From the NCBI RefSeq assembly GCF_010015445.1, contig NC_053116.1, forward strand, positions 43,802,707 through 43,866,706: DNA of 64,000 nt. The letters are read 5' to 3'. Origin of the DNA: Perca fluviatilis. Taxonomy: Eukaryota > Chordata > Actinopteri > Perciformes > Percidae. Under the pieces are notes generated by a model. It did not search any database and had not been told where the DNA came from. It worked only from the letters and a program-made list of their open reading frames with translations. Position 1 is the first letter of the stretch, and the number at the start of each line of letters is the position of its first letter. Of the stretch, positions 44,701 to 55,049 are shown in pieces. Position numbers and translations under genes: made by a program.

Positions 44701-44873
44701 TGATAAATATTCATCCTTTCATCAGCTAACGGAGCTACAGAGTGATAAATATTCACCCTTTCATCAGCTAATGGAGCTACGGAGTGATAAATATTCATCC
44801 TTTCATCAGCTAACGGAGCTACAGAGTGATAAATATTCATCCTTTCATCAGCTAACGGAGCTACGGAGCGGAG
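44700..44873 (+). repeat. 42-bp minisatellite, four units
   Basis: Unit GATAAATATTCATCCTTTCA then TCAGCTAACGGAGCTACAGAGT. A single precursor unit stands at 44286-44330, in the duplicate upstream. Open frames in it are artefacts. Confidence 0.95.
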
Positions 44874-45564
44874 ACTCCAGAGACAGATGGACTAAACGAC
44901 GACAGTGTCTGATAATTGCTGCAGCTCAGACTGAACACACTTATGTAACAGACATTTCTGCTAGGAGCGATGTGATTGGTTGTTCTCGCTGAGAGAAAAA
45001 CATGCTGTTCTTCATGTGAACGTGGAGTTGTTTCGCTGTGCTAATCACCATGGTAACCTCAGCAGCTTTGTCTTTGGCTCTTTATTTTCTGTAATGCTGT
45101 CGCTCTGAATGCATTTTCAGTCAGACCTCTGCTCGCTGCCCGGAGTTGGGTTTGTTGCCTGGCAACGCTATCTCAGGAGCCTCTGATCAGGAAGTGTTGG
45201 GGACGCCGGAGACACAGACGGGGCTGCAGTTGTCCCGTGCGTGTCCCAAGCGTTCCTTGTATGTGAAAACACTGAACCGAGGCACTCGCTGTCTGTCTGT
45301 GGGAGGCGCCTGTCACGCCGATTGTTGTTGCTATGCAACTGTGTGAAACCTGTTTGAAGGACAACACTCTGGCAAACAGCAGAAATGGTTTTAACCTCGC
45401 TGGGTGCTCGCTGCTCGCTGCACTGCTCGCTGCTCGCCGCTCACTGCTGAAAGCTTTAGAGCTTTATGCTGTAGGGAACAGACCAGAGACGCAGCGGTGA
45501 CTCATGGACACACATTTCATATTACTATCGCTTTAAACTGTCATACACACAGCTACAAAGTACT
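44874..45564. other. Intron 1, no other feature
   Basis: Short GCTCGCTGCTCGC repeats at 45405-45440. No exon supported. Confidence 0.5.
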
Positions 45565-45878
45565 ATAGATTACACACACGCACGCACACACATACACAGA
45601 CACACACACACACACACAGACTGCAGCAGACTCACAGGTTTCTGCAGAGGTGATGGAGGGATGCTACAACAAGGGCTGCACAATATATCACAATATATCA
45701 CAGACACACACACACACACAGACACACACATTACAGACACACACACACACAGACACACATGCACACACACACACACACACACAGACACACATGCACACAC
45801 AGACACACAAACACACACACATAGACACACATGCACACACACTCACGCACACACACAGACACACATGCACACACACAG

Positions 45879-45909
<31 letters not shown>

Positions 45910-45974
45910 TACAGACACACACACAGAGACACACATGTGCACACACACACACACACACACACGCACACATACAG

Positions 45975-46005
<31 letters not shown>

Positions 46006-46015
46006 CAGACTGCAG
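45565..46015. repeat. CA/CAGA microsatellite block
   Basis: CACACA with CAGACA and GCACAC variants over about 450 bp, interrupted at 45620-45700 by AGGGCTGCACAATATATCAC, a terminus-like sequence of the short element also seen at 61870. All open frames here are artefacts. Confidence 0.93.
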
Positions 46016-46574
46016 CAGAGTCTCACAATATATTGTTTATTATCATCATCACGATATCAACTGGCACATTAAACATATTGTGAAAGTTAGTTGAACGAAA
46101 ACTGTACTTTAAAATGTAACTGTCGTTTTTCTGTGCTGCGTTTTATATTTAATTCAATGTTTAATTTTACAAAAAAATCAACCGGCAGCAAAAGTTAAGA
46201 AGTAGCCTCATGGAAGGAAAACGAGCCCTCCAGGCGTGAGTCCCGGGGCGTTCAGGTACCGCCGATACGGTGGGTAAAAGCTGACCTGAAGCTGCAGATG
46301 ATGTAACAGAGAGAGAACAGTGATGCAGTCTGACAGCAGCAAAGTTTCATCATGAAACATCACACGCTGCTGCCTCTTCAAGTGACTGAGGGATCAAATA
46401 AATCCCAGAGTGCACTGGGGCAGCGTGTTGCAGAGCTGCTCGCGGGTTTCTGAGTGTTTGGTATCGGGCATGATGCAGCAAAATGCAAAACACCCCTCAC
46501 ACTGATTCATTCAGCTGCTCAGGCTGAAGCAGGGGGAAACCACAAGATGTTTAAGGATACAAACAGAAAGTTTA

Positions 46575-46575
<1 letters not shown>
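46016..46575. other. Intron 1, no feature
   Basis: AATATATTGTTTATTATCAT near 46027 may be part of the short element mentioned above. Otherwise nothing. Confidence 0.5.
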
Positions 46576-46627
<52 letters not shown>

Positions 46628-46732
46628 TGTGTGCATGTCTGTCTCTTTGTTTCTGTTTCTGTAAACAGCTGACTTCTCATCCTCTGTGTGCTGATGACGA
46701 TAACATGAGTGTAAACGAGCTCACTCAGCACC

Positions 46733-46783
<51 letters not shown>

Positions 46784-46812
46784 CGTGTGCGTGCGTGTGT
46801 GTGTGTGCGTGG
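46576..46812. repeat. Two GT microsatellites
   Basis: GT runs at 46578-46625 and 46735-46780 with GTGCGT extensions, separated by about 110 bp. Confidence 0.95.
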
Positions 46813-47434
46813 AAGCTAAAGTCTTAAGTCAGCAGTTTATCACAGGTGGACTGAAAGCTGCTGCCTGATATTTCTGAGCTAAACATGTTTCCACCAATCA
46901 CAGCGCTCAGATCAGGCCGACCTAAGACTGTAATGCGCTCAGTCAGACATGGTGCTGTGTATGAATATATGAAGATGCAGATGCAGCTTCTAGTTTTCAT
47001 ATTTCCTGATGCTGACATGTAACTACAGGCCGAACCCTGTGATGTCCTGCTTGATGTGTAGACCTGAAGGAAAATAATCCCAGCAGAGCAGCAACATCAT
47101 CTATAAATCGGGATATTATTTTTATAAATATATATCCAGTTTAAATGCAACAAATACTCAAACTCTCTGATTAACATTTGTCCCCTCCGGCTCTCCGTCC
47201 TCTCCCTGTGTTTCTCTCTCCTTCTGTTATTTTTGGAAACATGAAATGAGACTCAGCGACGCCGGGTGGTGGCCGTGGACCCCCCCCTCCTCCTCCTCGT
47301 CTTCCTAAAGTGCTGCGTTGTCATGGCAACGGCTCGGAGGGCTGAGGAGGAAGTGGCACACTCGGCTCCTCACACACCGACACATTTACATTTTAAGCAG
47401 ATTGGCATCACCGAGAGAGCAGTGAGGGAAAGGC
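46813..47434. other. Intron 1, no feature
   Basis: No exon supported; a frame at 47266-47457 lacks splice support. Confidence 0.5.
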
Positions 47435-47609
47435 ATGCTAACATGATGAAAAGCTAACATGCTAACAAGCTAACATGATAATGAGCTAACATGTTAACAT
47501 GATAACAAGTTAACATGATAAAAGGCTAACATGATAACATGCTAACATGATAATAAGATAACATGCTAACATGATAAAAAGCTAACATGATAACAAGCTA
47601 ACATGCTAA
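47435..47609. repeat. GCTAACATGATAA minisatellite
   Basis: GCTAACATG(ATAA) units of 9-14 bp repeat about 14 times; a LINE tail is inserted at its right end. Confidence 0.93.
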
Positions 47610-47772
47610 TTTCAATTCAATTCAACTTTATAGTATCAAATCATAACAAGAGTTATCTGGAGACACTTTACAGATAGAGTAGGTCTAGACCACACTATAA
47701 TTTACAAAGACCCAACAATTCCAGTAATTCCCCCAAGAGCAAGCATTCAGTGTGACAGTGGCAAGAAAAACT
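47610..47772 (-). mobile_element. Solo LINE 3' end, minus strand
   Basis: Minus-strand 3' end of the ATTGA-tailed family (tail TTCAATTCAATTCAAC, then GAGTTATCTGGAGACACTTT, then TTCCAGTAATTCCCCCAAGA), ending near GGCAAGAAAAACTGG. Confidence 0.88.
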
Positions 47773-47796
47773 GGAGGAGGTGAAAATGTCCCCTTT

Positions 47797-49290
47797 CATT
47801 ACATTACATGTCATTTAGCTGACGTTTTTATCCAAAGCGACTTCTAATTAAGTGGTTTTTAAGGTGCAAACTCCAGACAACAAGTAGTAAGTACAAGTAC
47901 ATTAGCTTCAAATAAGCCAAACTACAAAGAGACACATGAAAAAGCAGCTGTAAGTTCTACATTTATCCGAGATGGAGTCGGAGGAGATCTGTTTTTAGCC
48001 TACCGCGGAAGATGCTTAGGCTTTCAGCCATCCTGATGTCAATAGGTAGCTCATTCCACCATTTGGGAGCCAGGACAGCAAACAGTCGGGATTTGGTTGA
48101 GTGATTAGTTGTCCCTTGCTGTGAGGGGGCAGCAAGCAGGTTGGCTGATGCAGAGCGGAGTGGGCAGGTTGGGGTATAGGGTTTGACTGTGTCATGGATG
48201 TATGCTGGGGCTGATCCGTTCGTGATCCTGTATGAGAGTACTAGTGTACTGTATGAGATTACTAGTGTACTGTATGAGAGTACTAGTGTGCTGTATGTAA
48301 GTACTAGTGTCTAGATGCGGGCAGCCGTTGGTAACCAGTGAAGAGAGCGGAGGAGTGGTGTAGTGTGAGAGAACTAGGGGAGGTTGATGACAAGTCAAGC
48401 TGCTGCGTTCTGAATGAGCTGCAGGGGTCAGATGGCACATGCAAGCAGGCCAATCAGGAGGGAGTTGCAGTAGTCTAGACGTGAGATGACTAGAGCCTGA
48501 ACCAGAACCTGAGACGTATCCTTCTGATGTCATGCAGCATGTAGTCAATATCCTTGATGTTCCATTTCTGGGATTGCTCCGTTGATGACAGAAATTCCAC
48601 CAGATATTACTCATTTAGGCCCAATATCTGTTGCCATGGGCTTCTCTGTGTTGGCGTTCTAACCTCCGGTGGATTTGTGAGGACTATGGTTAACTGCTCC
48701 TCAGATTTCTGCAGGGTAAATCCAGACAGCTAGCTAGACTATCTGTCTGTCTGTCTGTCTGTCTAACAGCTAGCTAGACTATCTGTCTGTCTGGCTGTCT
48801 GTCTAACAGCTAGCTAGACTATCTGTCCAATCAGAGTTTTCTGTTGCACGACTAAAACTACTTTTGAACGTACACATGTTCCACCAAAACAAGTTTCTTC
48901 CTGAGACTATTTAGCAGAGGCACCGTGGCTCCGTCCAGAGCTTAGCCCCGCCCAAGATGATTGTGATTACTAGCCAGACCTTCCTTTGTAACGCTATGGA
49001 GGAAGGTCTGGCAAAGCGAGACTAGTCTGCAGCATGTATCTACACGATGGGGTAGTTGCATCAGTGTTGGCAGTAAGGGAGAGTTGATGGTTGATTGTCA
49101 CAGCCAGGTTCTCAGCAGTCTGGACTACCACAGAGCTGTCTATTGTTATAGCACACGTGTTTCGGGATGTTTTATTAGGAATCATGGACATCTTAACAAC
49201 AAACATTTGCTTGCCACAGCATTTAAACTCTTTGACTTCATTACCTTCCCTGCTGCTATCTTCACCTCCTTAAATCTGATATGAATATAA
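47797..49290 (-). mobile_element. LINE with TGTAA-type tail, minus strand, interrupted
   Basis: On the minus strand the 3' end reads GCTAAATGACATGTAATGTAATG, preceded by AAGTCGCTTTGGATAAAAA; a TGTAA tail of this kind is known from eel L2 elements. The C-terminal reading FAVLAPKWWNELPIDIRMAE then SLSIF (48000-48070) is typical of LINE ORF2. The upstream part resumes beyond 49036 with VVVQTAENLAVTINHQLSLT. A hAT-like element splits it at 48542-49028. Confidence 0.85.
48542..49028 (+). mobile_element. hAT-like short element with exact 8-bp TSD
   Basis: GCAGCATG stands at 48534-48541 and 49029-49036. Same family as 9441-9873 (AACCTCCGGTGGATTTGTGA, TAAATCCAGACAGCTAGCTA). It has a local expansion of AGACTATCTGTCTGTCTGTC units at 48735-48830 and the GCCAGACCTTCC palindrome near its right end. 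Confidence 0.88.
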
Positions 49291-49654
49291 GATACAGCTT
49301 AGAAAATAAAAACTATTGTTACCTAATTTTAGCAAGATGACGTCAACTGGCTGTTAGCATTATAGCTTACACCACTTCTCTTCATACTGTACTCACAAGT
49401 CACGCCTGCTGTTACTGCTGTGTACTTTAAAGACACAGACAATGTTGTACAGAGTATTCTTACAGTCTGGTATTAGTACTTTTACTAAAGTAAAGGATCT
49501 GAATAATTCTTCCACTAGCTGCCGGCCCCTCCCCCTCTCACACTGAGTGAGTAGTGAGCAGGACCAGAGACAGATAAAGAGCAGCAGAGCTTTGGCAGCT
49601 AAAATGTGACATACACCTCAGGCCCACAAACTTTAACGATCAAACGACACGAAA
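49291..49654. other. Intron 1, no feature
   Basis: No supported exon or repeat. Confidence 0.5.
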
Positions 49655-49655
49655 C

Positions 49656-49718
<63 letters not shown>
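49655..49718. repeat. CT microsatellite
   Basis: About 31 CT units. Confidence 0.96.
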
Positions 49719-49719
<1 letters not shown>

Positions 49720-50136
49720 GAGAGAGAACGGTCTGGTTGTGGTGTTTGATGAACACAGATATGTGTTGATTAGCTCTCATAACGGGCAAGGTGGGTAGCA
49801 CACTGCCATGAGTCCATGAGGCTAATGTCTGATTACTCCACATTGTCATTGTGATATTTTGTGATTACATTATGATTCTGTCAGGTAAATATAGTAGTAC
49901 AATGTCTTCCTCTGATGTAGAAGTAGCCTACACTGTAAGTCAGTAGTATAGGCTATACAGTGGAGTTGCAGTGGTTTGGGGTCCTTCTGTAAGTCATTTT
50001 GGGGTACAATTTGGTTTTGAAGAATTCTACAAGCAGCAATACCACAGGCCAAGCAATCAGCCCAATCCAAACAGGTATATTTTCAACGGGCACTGCACTA
50101 GTATAAGGAAAATATGAGATAACATTGCTGAATATG
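49719..50136. other. Intron 1, no exon
   Basis: Near 50100 ATAAGGAAAATATGAGATAA and CATTGCTGAATATGT match the short element at 61888-61920. Nothing else supported. Confidence 0.5.
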
Positions 50137-51003
50137 TCCCAGAAGAAGTTAAAGAGAAAACACAAGACTTACACCCAGGAAACAGGTGTTCATGTCCTGA
50201 AGAAGTTAAGGAGAAAACACAAGACCTTCACCCAGGAAACAGGTGTTCATGTCCTGGAGAAGTTAAGGAGAAAACACAAGACCTTCACCCAGGAAACAGG
50301 TGTTCATGTCCTGAAGAAGTTAAGGAGAAAACACAAGACCTTCACCCAGGAAACAGGTGTTCATGTCCTGAAGAAGTTAAGGAGAAAACACAAGACCTTC
50401 ACCCAGGAAACAGGTGTTCATGTCCTGAAGAAGTTAAGGAGAAAACACAAGACCTTCACCCAGGAAACAGGTGTTCATGTCCTGAAGAAGTTAAGGAGAA
50501 AACACAAGACTTTCACCCAGGAAACAGGTGTTCATGTCCCGAAGAAGTTAAGGAGAAAACACAAGACTATCACCCAGGAAACAGGAGTTCATGTCCTGGA
50601 AGAAGTTAAGGAGAAAACACAAGACTTTCACCCAGGAAACAGGTGTTCATGTCCCGAAGAAGTTAAGGAGAACACACAAGACTTTCACCCAGGAAACAGG
50701 TGTTCATGTCCTGAAGAAGTTAAGGAGAAAACACAAGACTTTCACCCAGGAAACAGGTGTTCATGTCCCGAAGAAGTTAAGGAGAAAACACAAGACTTTC
50801 ACCCAGGAAACAGGTGTTCATGTCCCGAAGAAGTTAAGGAGAAAACACAAGACTTTCACCCAGGAAACAGGTGTTCATGTCCCGAAGAAGTTAAGGAGAA
50901 AACACAAGACTTTCACCCAGGAAACAGGTGTTCATGTCCCGAAGAAGTTAAGGAGAAAACACAAGACTTTCACCCAGGAAACAGGTGTTCATGTTCCGGA
51001 AGT
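50137..51003 (+). repeat. 57-bp minisatellite, about 15 units
   Basis: Unit GAAGAAGTTAAGGAGAAAAC, then ACAAGACTTTCACCCAGGAA, then ACAGGTGTTCATGTCCT. The unit is 19 codons, so frames stay open and give 294- and 147-residue artefact ORFs (KKLRRKHKTFTQETGVHVL). Substitutions (CTTCAC / TTTCAC, CCT / CCC) group units into runs, a sign of local unit copying. Single copies lie outside the array in the dispersed repeat. Confidence 0.95.
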
Positions 51004-51230
51004 GTCTGAATCCAAACCACCATCTTTTTACTAATCTTAACTAGTCGTTTTGGTGCCTAAACTTAACTGTCTTCGCCACATGATGCTCACTTGTTCTTGG
51101 CTAAACTCAACTGTAAAGACACTCAACTTACTTAGACACAATTTAAGTGTCATGTGACCGGCTGGCGGTTGCCTGCATTTGTAGGATATCATACGAGCCC
51201 GTTGATGAGAATGAGTTGCTTTCAGACACC
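51004..51230 (-). repeat. Dispersed repeat flanking the 57-bp array
   Basis: Reverse complement of 34735-35045: AATCCAAACCACCATCTTTT, TCTTAACTAGTCGTTTTGGT, ATCATACGAGCCCGTTGATGAGAATGAGTTG. Confidence 0.82.
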
Positions 51231-51354
51231 ACGAGGGAACAGCTGTTGGATGGGATTTAGCTGAACTGACCCTTTAAAACTCTGAGTGTTGCTGGCATGC
51301 TGACAAGAGCTGCACTGTAGTTAAACATCTGCAGCTGCCCTGCACCTGCGTGCT

Positions 51355-51361
51355 TGTGTGT

Positions 51362-51393
<32 letters not shown>

Positions 51394-51485
51394 TGGCTGC
51401 AGGGGAAAATAGGCTAGTTGATATGAATAGAGAAGTGATGAATTACCTCTCAGAGCCGAGCCGCGGGACAAACACCCTGGAGTAC

Positions 51486-51546
<61 letters not shown>

Positions 51547-51625
51547 GCATGCGTTGCGTATGTGTGTGTGAGTGTTTGTGTGTGTCTGTCTGTGTTGTGT
51601 TGTGTGTGTATGTGTTGTGCGTATG

Positions 51626-51671
<46 letters not shown>

Positions 51672-51681
51672 TATGTGTATG

Positions 51682-51722
<41 letters not shown>

Positions 51723-51765
51723 CTATGTGTATGTGTGTGTGTGTGTGTGTGTGTGCGTGATCTAT
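51355..51765. repeat. GT microsatellite block
   Basis: GT runs at 51355-51392, 51490-51545 and 51640-51765 with GTCTATGTGTAT variants. Open frames are artefacts. Confidence 0.95.
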
Positions 51766-53029
51766 TTAAAACATGCAGTCCTTGTTACCGTGACAACATG
51801 TTTCTTCACTTGAAACGGTTGCCCCTAACAACGCTGCAGCATGGCCTCCTTTCTGAGCTGCAGTGTCTCTTTATGTAACTGTGATTCTGCAGATTCACAC
51901 CGATTCAATCTGCAAGTTTAAACATTCACACAGAAACAGGACCATCAACATATAACCGACCAACCAGCTGATGGTTGAAGTGGTACCATCCATACATGAA
52001 GCCACAGAGAGAAAGAAGCTACATCCAGACTATACATTTTCATTTTCCAGCAGCATTTTGAGACTGAAACTATCTCTGATGTCCACACAGAGCAAAAATA
52101 ATCCTAACAAAAACAAAAGTGAAAAATGTGTCGGAAAAGCAGCAAAAATACTTTTGAAAAAACCCTGCTCGAAGGTAATAAATCCCTGCTCTTACTTTTC
52201 ACCGTTGTTTTTTCTCCAAAGTATTTTCTGTGTTTTCATCTTCTACATCCATGATTTTCAAGTGCAGAGTAACCAGGTAGATCCTAGAGCTCACATGATA
52301 CACACGGCCATGTTGGTATTGTTTAGGGGCAGTAGTGTGGATGCCAGGCGGAAACATAGCAGGAGATTTTCCTTTTTAAACCAAAATGTAGCAGAGAGAG
52401 ATATACTTAATTTGTGCTGAGGGTGGAGAGAAAGAAGAAAGGTGAAAGACATAGAGAAAGTGCACCATCAACTTATTACTTAGTCCATGTTTTAAATGCA
52501 GCACATTCAGAAAAGTTCCTGTTGATCCAGGTTTCCCCTCAGCCCCTCAGTGTCCTGCTCTCTGATTGGCTGTGAGCTCCAGGTATTCAGCATGCTAGAT
52601 ATCTGGGATGCGTCTGGGATGTGTCTGGGATGCGTCTGGGATGCGTCTGCAAGGCAGCCGCGAGTCTTCGAACAGTTCGCCAACGTGACAGCGATGATGA
52701 CGGCGATTTGCATCTGATCTGAACTAGCTGTTCTCATGGTCTTTTGCTCAGTTGCTAACGGAACAAAAGGCTCAAACAGTTTATTTAGAAGACGTTATCT
52801 GATAACTGTCTGTACGCCAGTTCCTTTTTTGTTTTGCAGCTGGTTATGAGAGTGTTTGCTTTCTTTTGAGTGTCAGTGTTCAACCACTTTGATCTTTGAA
52901 CAGACATACTTCCTCATCCTCCGATCTGACCCCTGACACACGCTCCCTCTCATTACAGAGAAGAGGAATCCAGTGTTTCTGTTGCATTTTGGGTACAGAA
53001 ACATTTCACCTTTTATGACCCAGCATCCA
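51766..53029. other. Intron 1; one 149-residue open frame of unknown meaning
   Basis: The frame at 51971-52420 has no recognised domain, no splice support and ordinary composition; I do not call it a gene. At 52601-52650 a 12-bp unit (TGGGATGCGTC) repeats about five times. Confidence 0.45.
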
Positions 53030-53180
53030 AAAATGGCGTGCGTTGAGGCAGCAGTGTGTCACGGCGTGCGTTGAGGTAGCAGTGTGTCACGGCGTTGAGG
53101 CAGCGGTTTGTCATGGTGTGTGTTCAGGCAGCGGTGTATTAAGGCGTGCGTTGAGACAGAAGTGTGTCATGGTGTTGAGG
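53030..53180. repeat. About 30-bp imperfect minisatellite
   Basis: GGCGTGCGTTGAGGCAGCAG then TGTGTCAC units, about five imperfect copies. Confidence 0.85.
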
Positions 53181-53379
53181 TAGCGGGCAGACATCACGTC
53201 TGCAGCTACAGATAGCGAGTGTGCAGCCGTGCAGCAGGCCAGCAAACTGTGACATCATAGCGAGTGGGACGAGATGTGAGGATGAGATCTCAGCTCGGTG
53301 AAGCGTGGTAGCAGCTCCTGCATATTATGCACCGCATAAGTTTTTTTGCCGCTGACAGACTCAGATTATTATTCTAAGT

Positions 53380-53760
53380 GTCTGACAACATTATGAAAGG
53401 ATACCTACAGAGATAGACCTTTTAGTTAAAGAGTAAGATCCTTTTAGTTTAACATGAAACAGCCCCGAAATCACCATCACCAAACTCCACCAGACTCCAT
53501 GTAAATAATCAGGACTTTTAGCGTGTATAGAGCCAGCATATCTCCACCAGACTCCATGTAAATAATCAGGACTTTTATCATCGTAAAACACACTTCATTC
53601 AAAGTGGACAGAAACTAAATAAAACTACCAAACGCTGTCTTGGTTCATCTTTCCACTGTTCCAACAATCACCACTCTGGTTTGGTTGAAATAAACCCTTA
53701 ATTCACCCATTTACATGTGGAGATATGCTGGTTCTATACACGCTAAAAGTACTTGAATTG
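53380..53760. repeat. Dispersed repeat with long inverted arms
   Basis: GTCTGACAACATTATGAAAG to CATGAAACAGCCCCGAAAT matches 36080-36180. Within it CTCCACCAGACTCCATGTAA is duplicated 63 bp apart. The arms 53514-53547 and 53717-53750 (ACTTTTAGCGTGTATAGA, CAGCATATCTCCAC) are inverted with one mismatch over 34 bp. Confidence 0.85.
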
Positions 53761-53968
53761 TTTTTCAGGATTTGGCAATATTGAATCTTTTTAATGAATG
53801 TAAAATGTTGAAGAGCTGCTGTGATGAAACATAGCGTAGTTCTGGTTAAGCCTCATCACTTCATTCCTCATGGAGTCACTGAGTATGAACACACATCACA
53901 TCCCAACCTTCAGCTGGTCACAGGGAGGTCAAGTGACTCACACAGCTCCTCTGTGCTGATTGGTTGTT
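53761..53968. other. Intron 1, no feature
   Basis: No exon supported. Confidence 0.4.
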
Positions 53969-54048
53969 TGCCTGCTGACAGGGTTCAGCAAGCAGTTAAC
54001 TATGCCATCCTTCAGCTGCAAGGTCGCCGCTTCAAGGCCCATAATTCA
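53969..54048 (+). repeat. Short tRNA-like repeat, copy 1
   Basis: GCAGTTAACTATGCCATCC, then GCTGCAAGGTCGCCGCTTCA, then AGGCCCATAA. Copy 2 at 54973-55049 has the same order. The GGTCGC..CTTCAAGGCC part looks like the T-arm and B box of a tRNA gene, so a worn SINE is likely. Confidence 0.6.
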
Positions 54049-54605
54049 TAGTTTTCATGTGATGTCATAGCACTGTGGGAACGCCCACCTGGAGGGCAAA
54101 AACAAAGCTGCCCTCCACTGTATGCCAATGAGTCCGCTCAGCTTTAACCACACAGTAGCCAAAATGTCAGAGAGTTGGTGTTCAATCGGAAGCACAAACC
54201 GAAGACAGTAGGAAAGTTAAACTCTGCAGACTGCAGTCAGTAAGTTTGGAGACATTTCATTCAGATATCTGGAGGTGGCATAGGGAGCCCTTTTAACCCC
54301 CCTGGTGTGGTCGACATGAAGACAATACGAAGGTTAAAATGGCCATGACAGTTTTTCCTCGCCAAAATAAAAGCCTATTTTGGAGGGTTATTTAACCACT
54401 TCTATACAAGCTAGCATGAAACTGTTGTTACTAATGGATCCCTCAGGTCTTATAGTTTATTATGATACATACAGAGATCGATTCTTCATTCAAATGAAAA
54501 TCTATTTGAATCAGAAAAATAGATTTTTTTAAACCCAGCCCTAGAAGAGAGACGAGCCTGAGCTGTATTTCTACAGAATCACATCTCAGAATTAAAAAAC
54601 CCACA
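54049..54605. other. Intron 1; short element end near 54530
   Basis: TTTTTTTAAACCCAGCCCTA near 54522-54543 is the reverse of the AGGGCTGGGTTT motif at 8388. No gene. Confidence 0.5.
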
Positions 54606-54734
54606 GAGAGCCACGGTGCCTCTGCAAAAATAGTCTCAGGAAGGAATTTGTTTTGGTGGAAAATGTGGACGTTCAAAAGTAGTTTTAGTCGTGCAACAGA
54701 AAACTCAGATTGGACAGATAGTCTAGCTAGCTGT

Positions 54735-54770
<36 letters not shown>

Positions 54771-54971
54771 TAATCTAGCTAGCTGTCTGGATTTACCCTG
54801 CAGAGATCTGAGGAGCAGTTAACCATAGTCCTCATAAATCCACCGGAGGTTAGAACGTCAACACAAAGAAAGAGGAAGGGGATGGACATCCGGCCTAAAT
54901 GAGGGACATCCGGCGGATTTTACAGCGGCACCAGAGCAATCCAGGTATTAGAACGTCATCAATATAGACTA
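54606..54971 (-). mobile_element. hAT-like short element, reverse copy, left end lost
   Basis: CACGGTGCCTCTGCAAAAAT, AGTAGTTTTAGTCGTGCAAC, an AGAC-tetranucleotide expansion (54738-54770) and CACCGGAGGTTAGAACGTCA, ending AATATAGACTA. Same family as 57498-57908. Confidence 0.82.
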
Positions 54972-54972
54972 T

Positions 54973-55049
54973 TTGCCTGGCGACAGCGTTCAGCGTGCAG
55001 TTAACCACACCGTCCTTTAGCTGCAAGGTCGCAGCTTCAAGGCCCATAA
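54973..55049 (+). repeat. Short tRNA-like repeat, copy 2
   Basis: TTGCCTGGCGACAGCGTTCA, then GCAGTTAACCACACCGTCC, GCTGCAAGGTCGCAGCTTCA and AGGCCCATAA. It follows the hAT-like element directly. Its pair is at 53969-54048. Confidence 0.6.

Noticed and set aside
45570..46094. Several His-Thr and Cys-Val frames
   Set aside because: CA/GT microsatellite reading frames on both strands.
50125..51034. 294- and 147-residue frames that look like a repeat protein
   Set aside because: They are readings of the 57-bp minisatellite; two frames are equally open and no start, splice or domain evidence supports either.
51971..52420. 149-residue open frame in intron 1
   Set aside because: Ordinary composition but no recognised domain, no splice support, and inside a host-gene intron.
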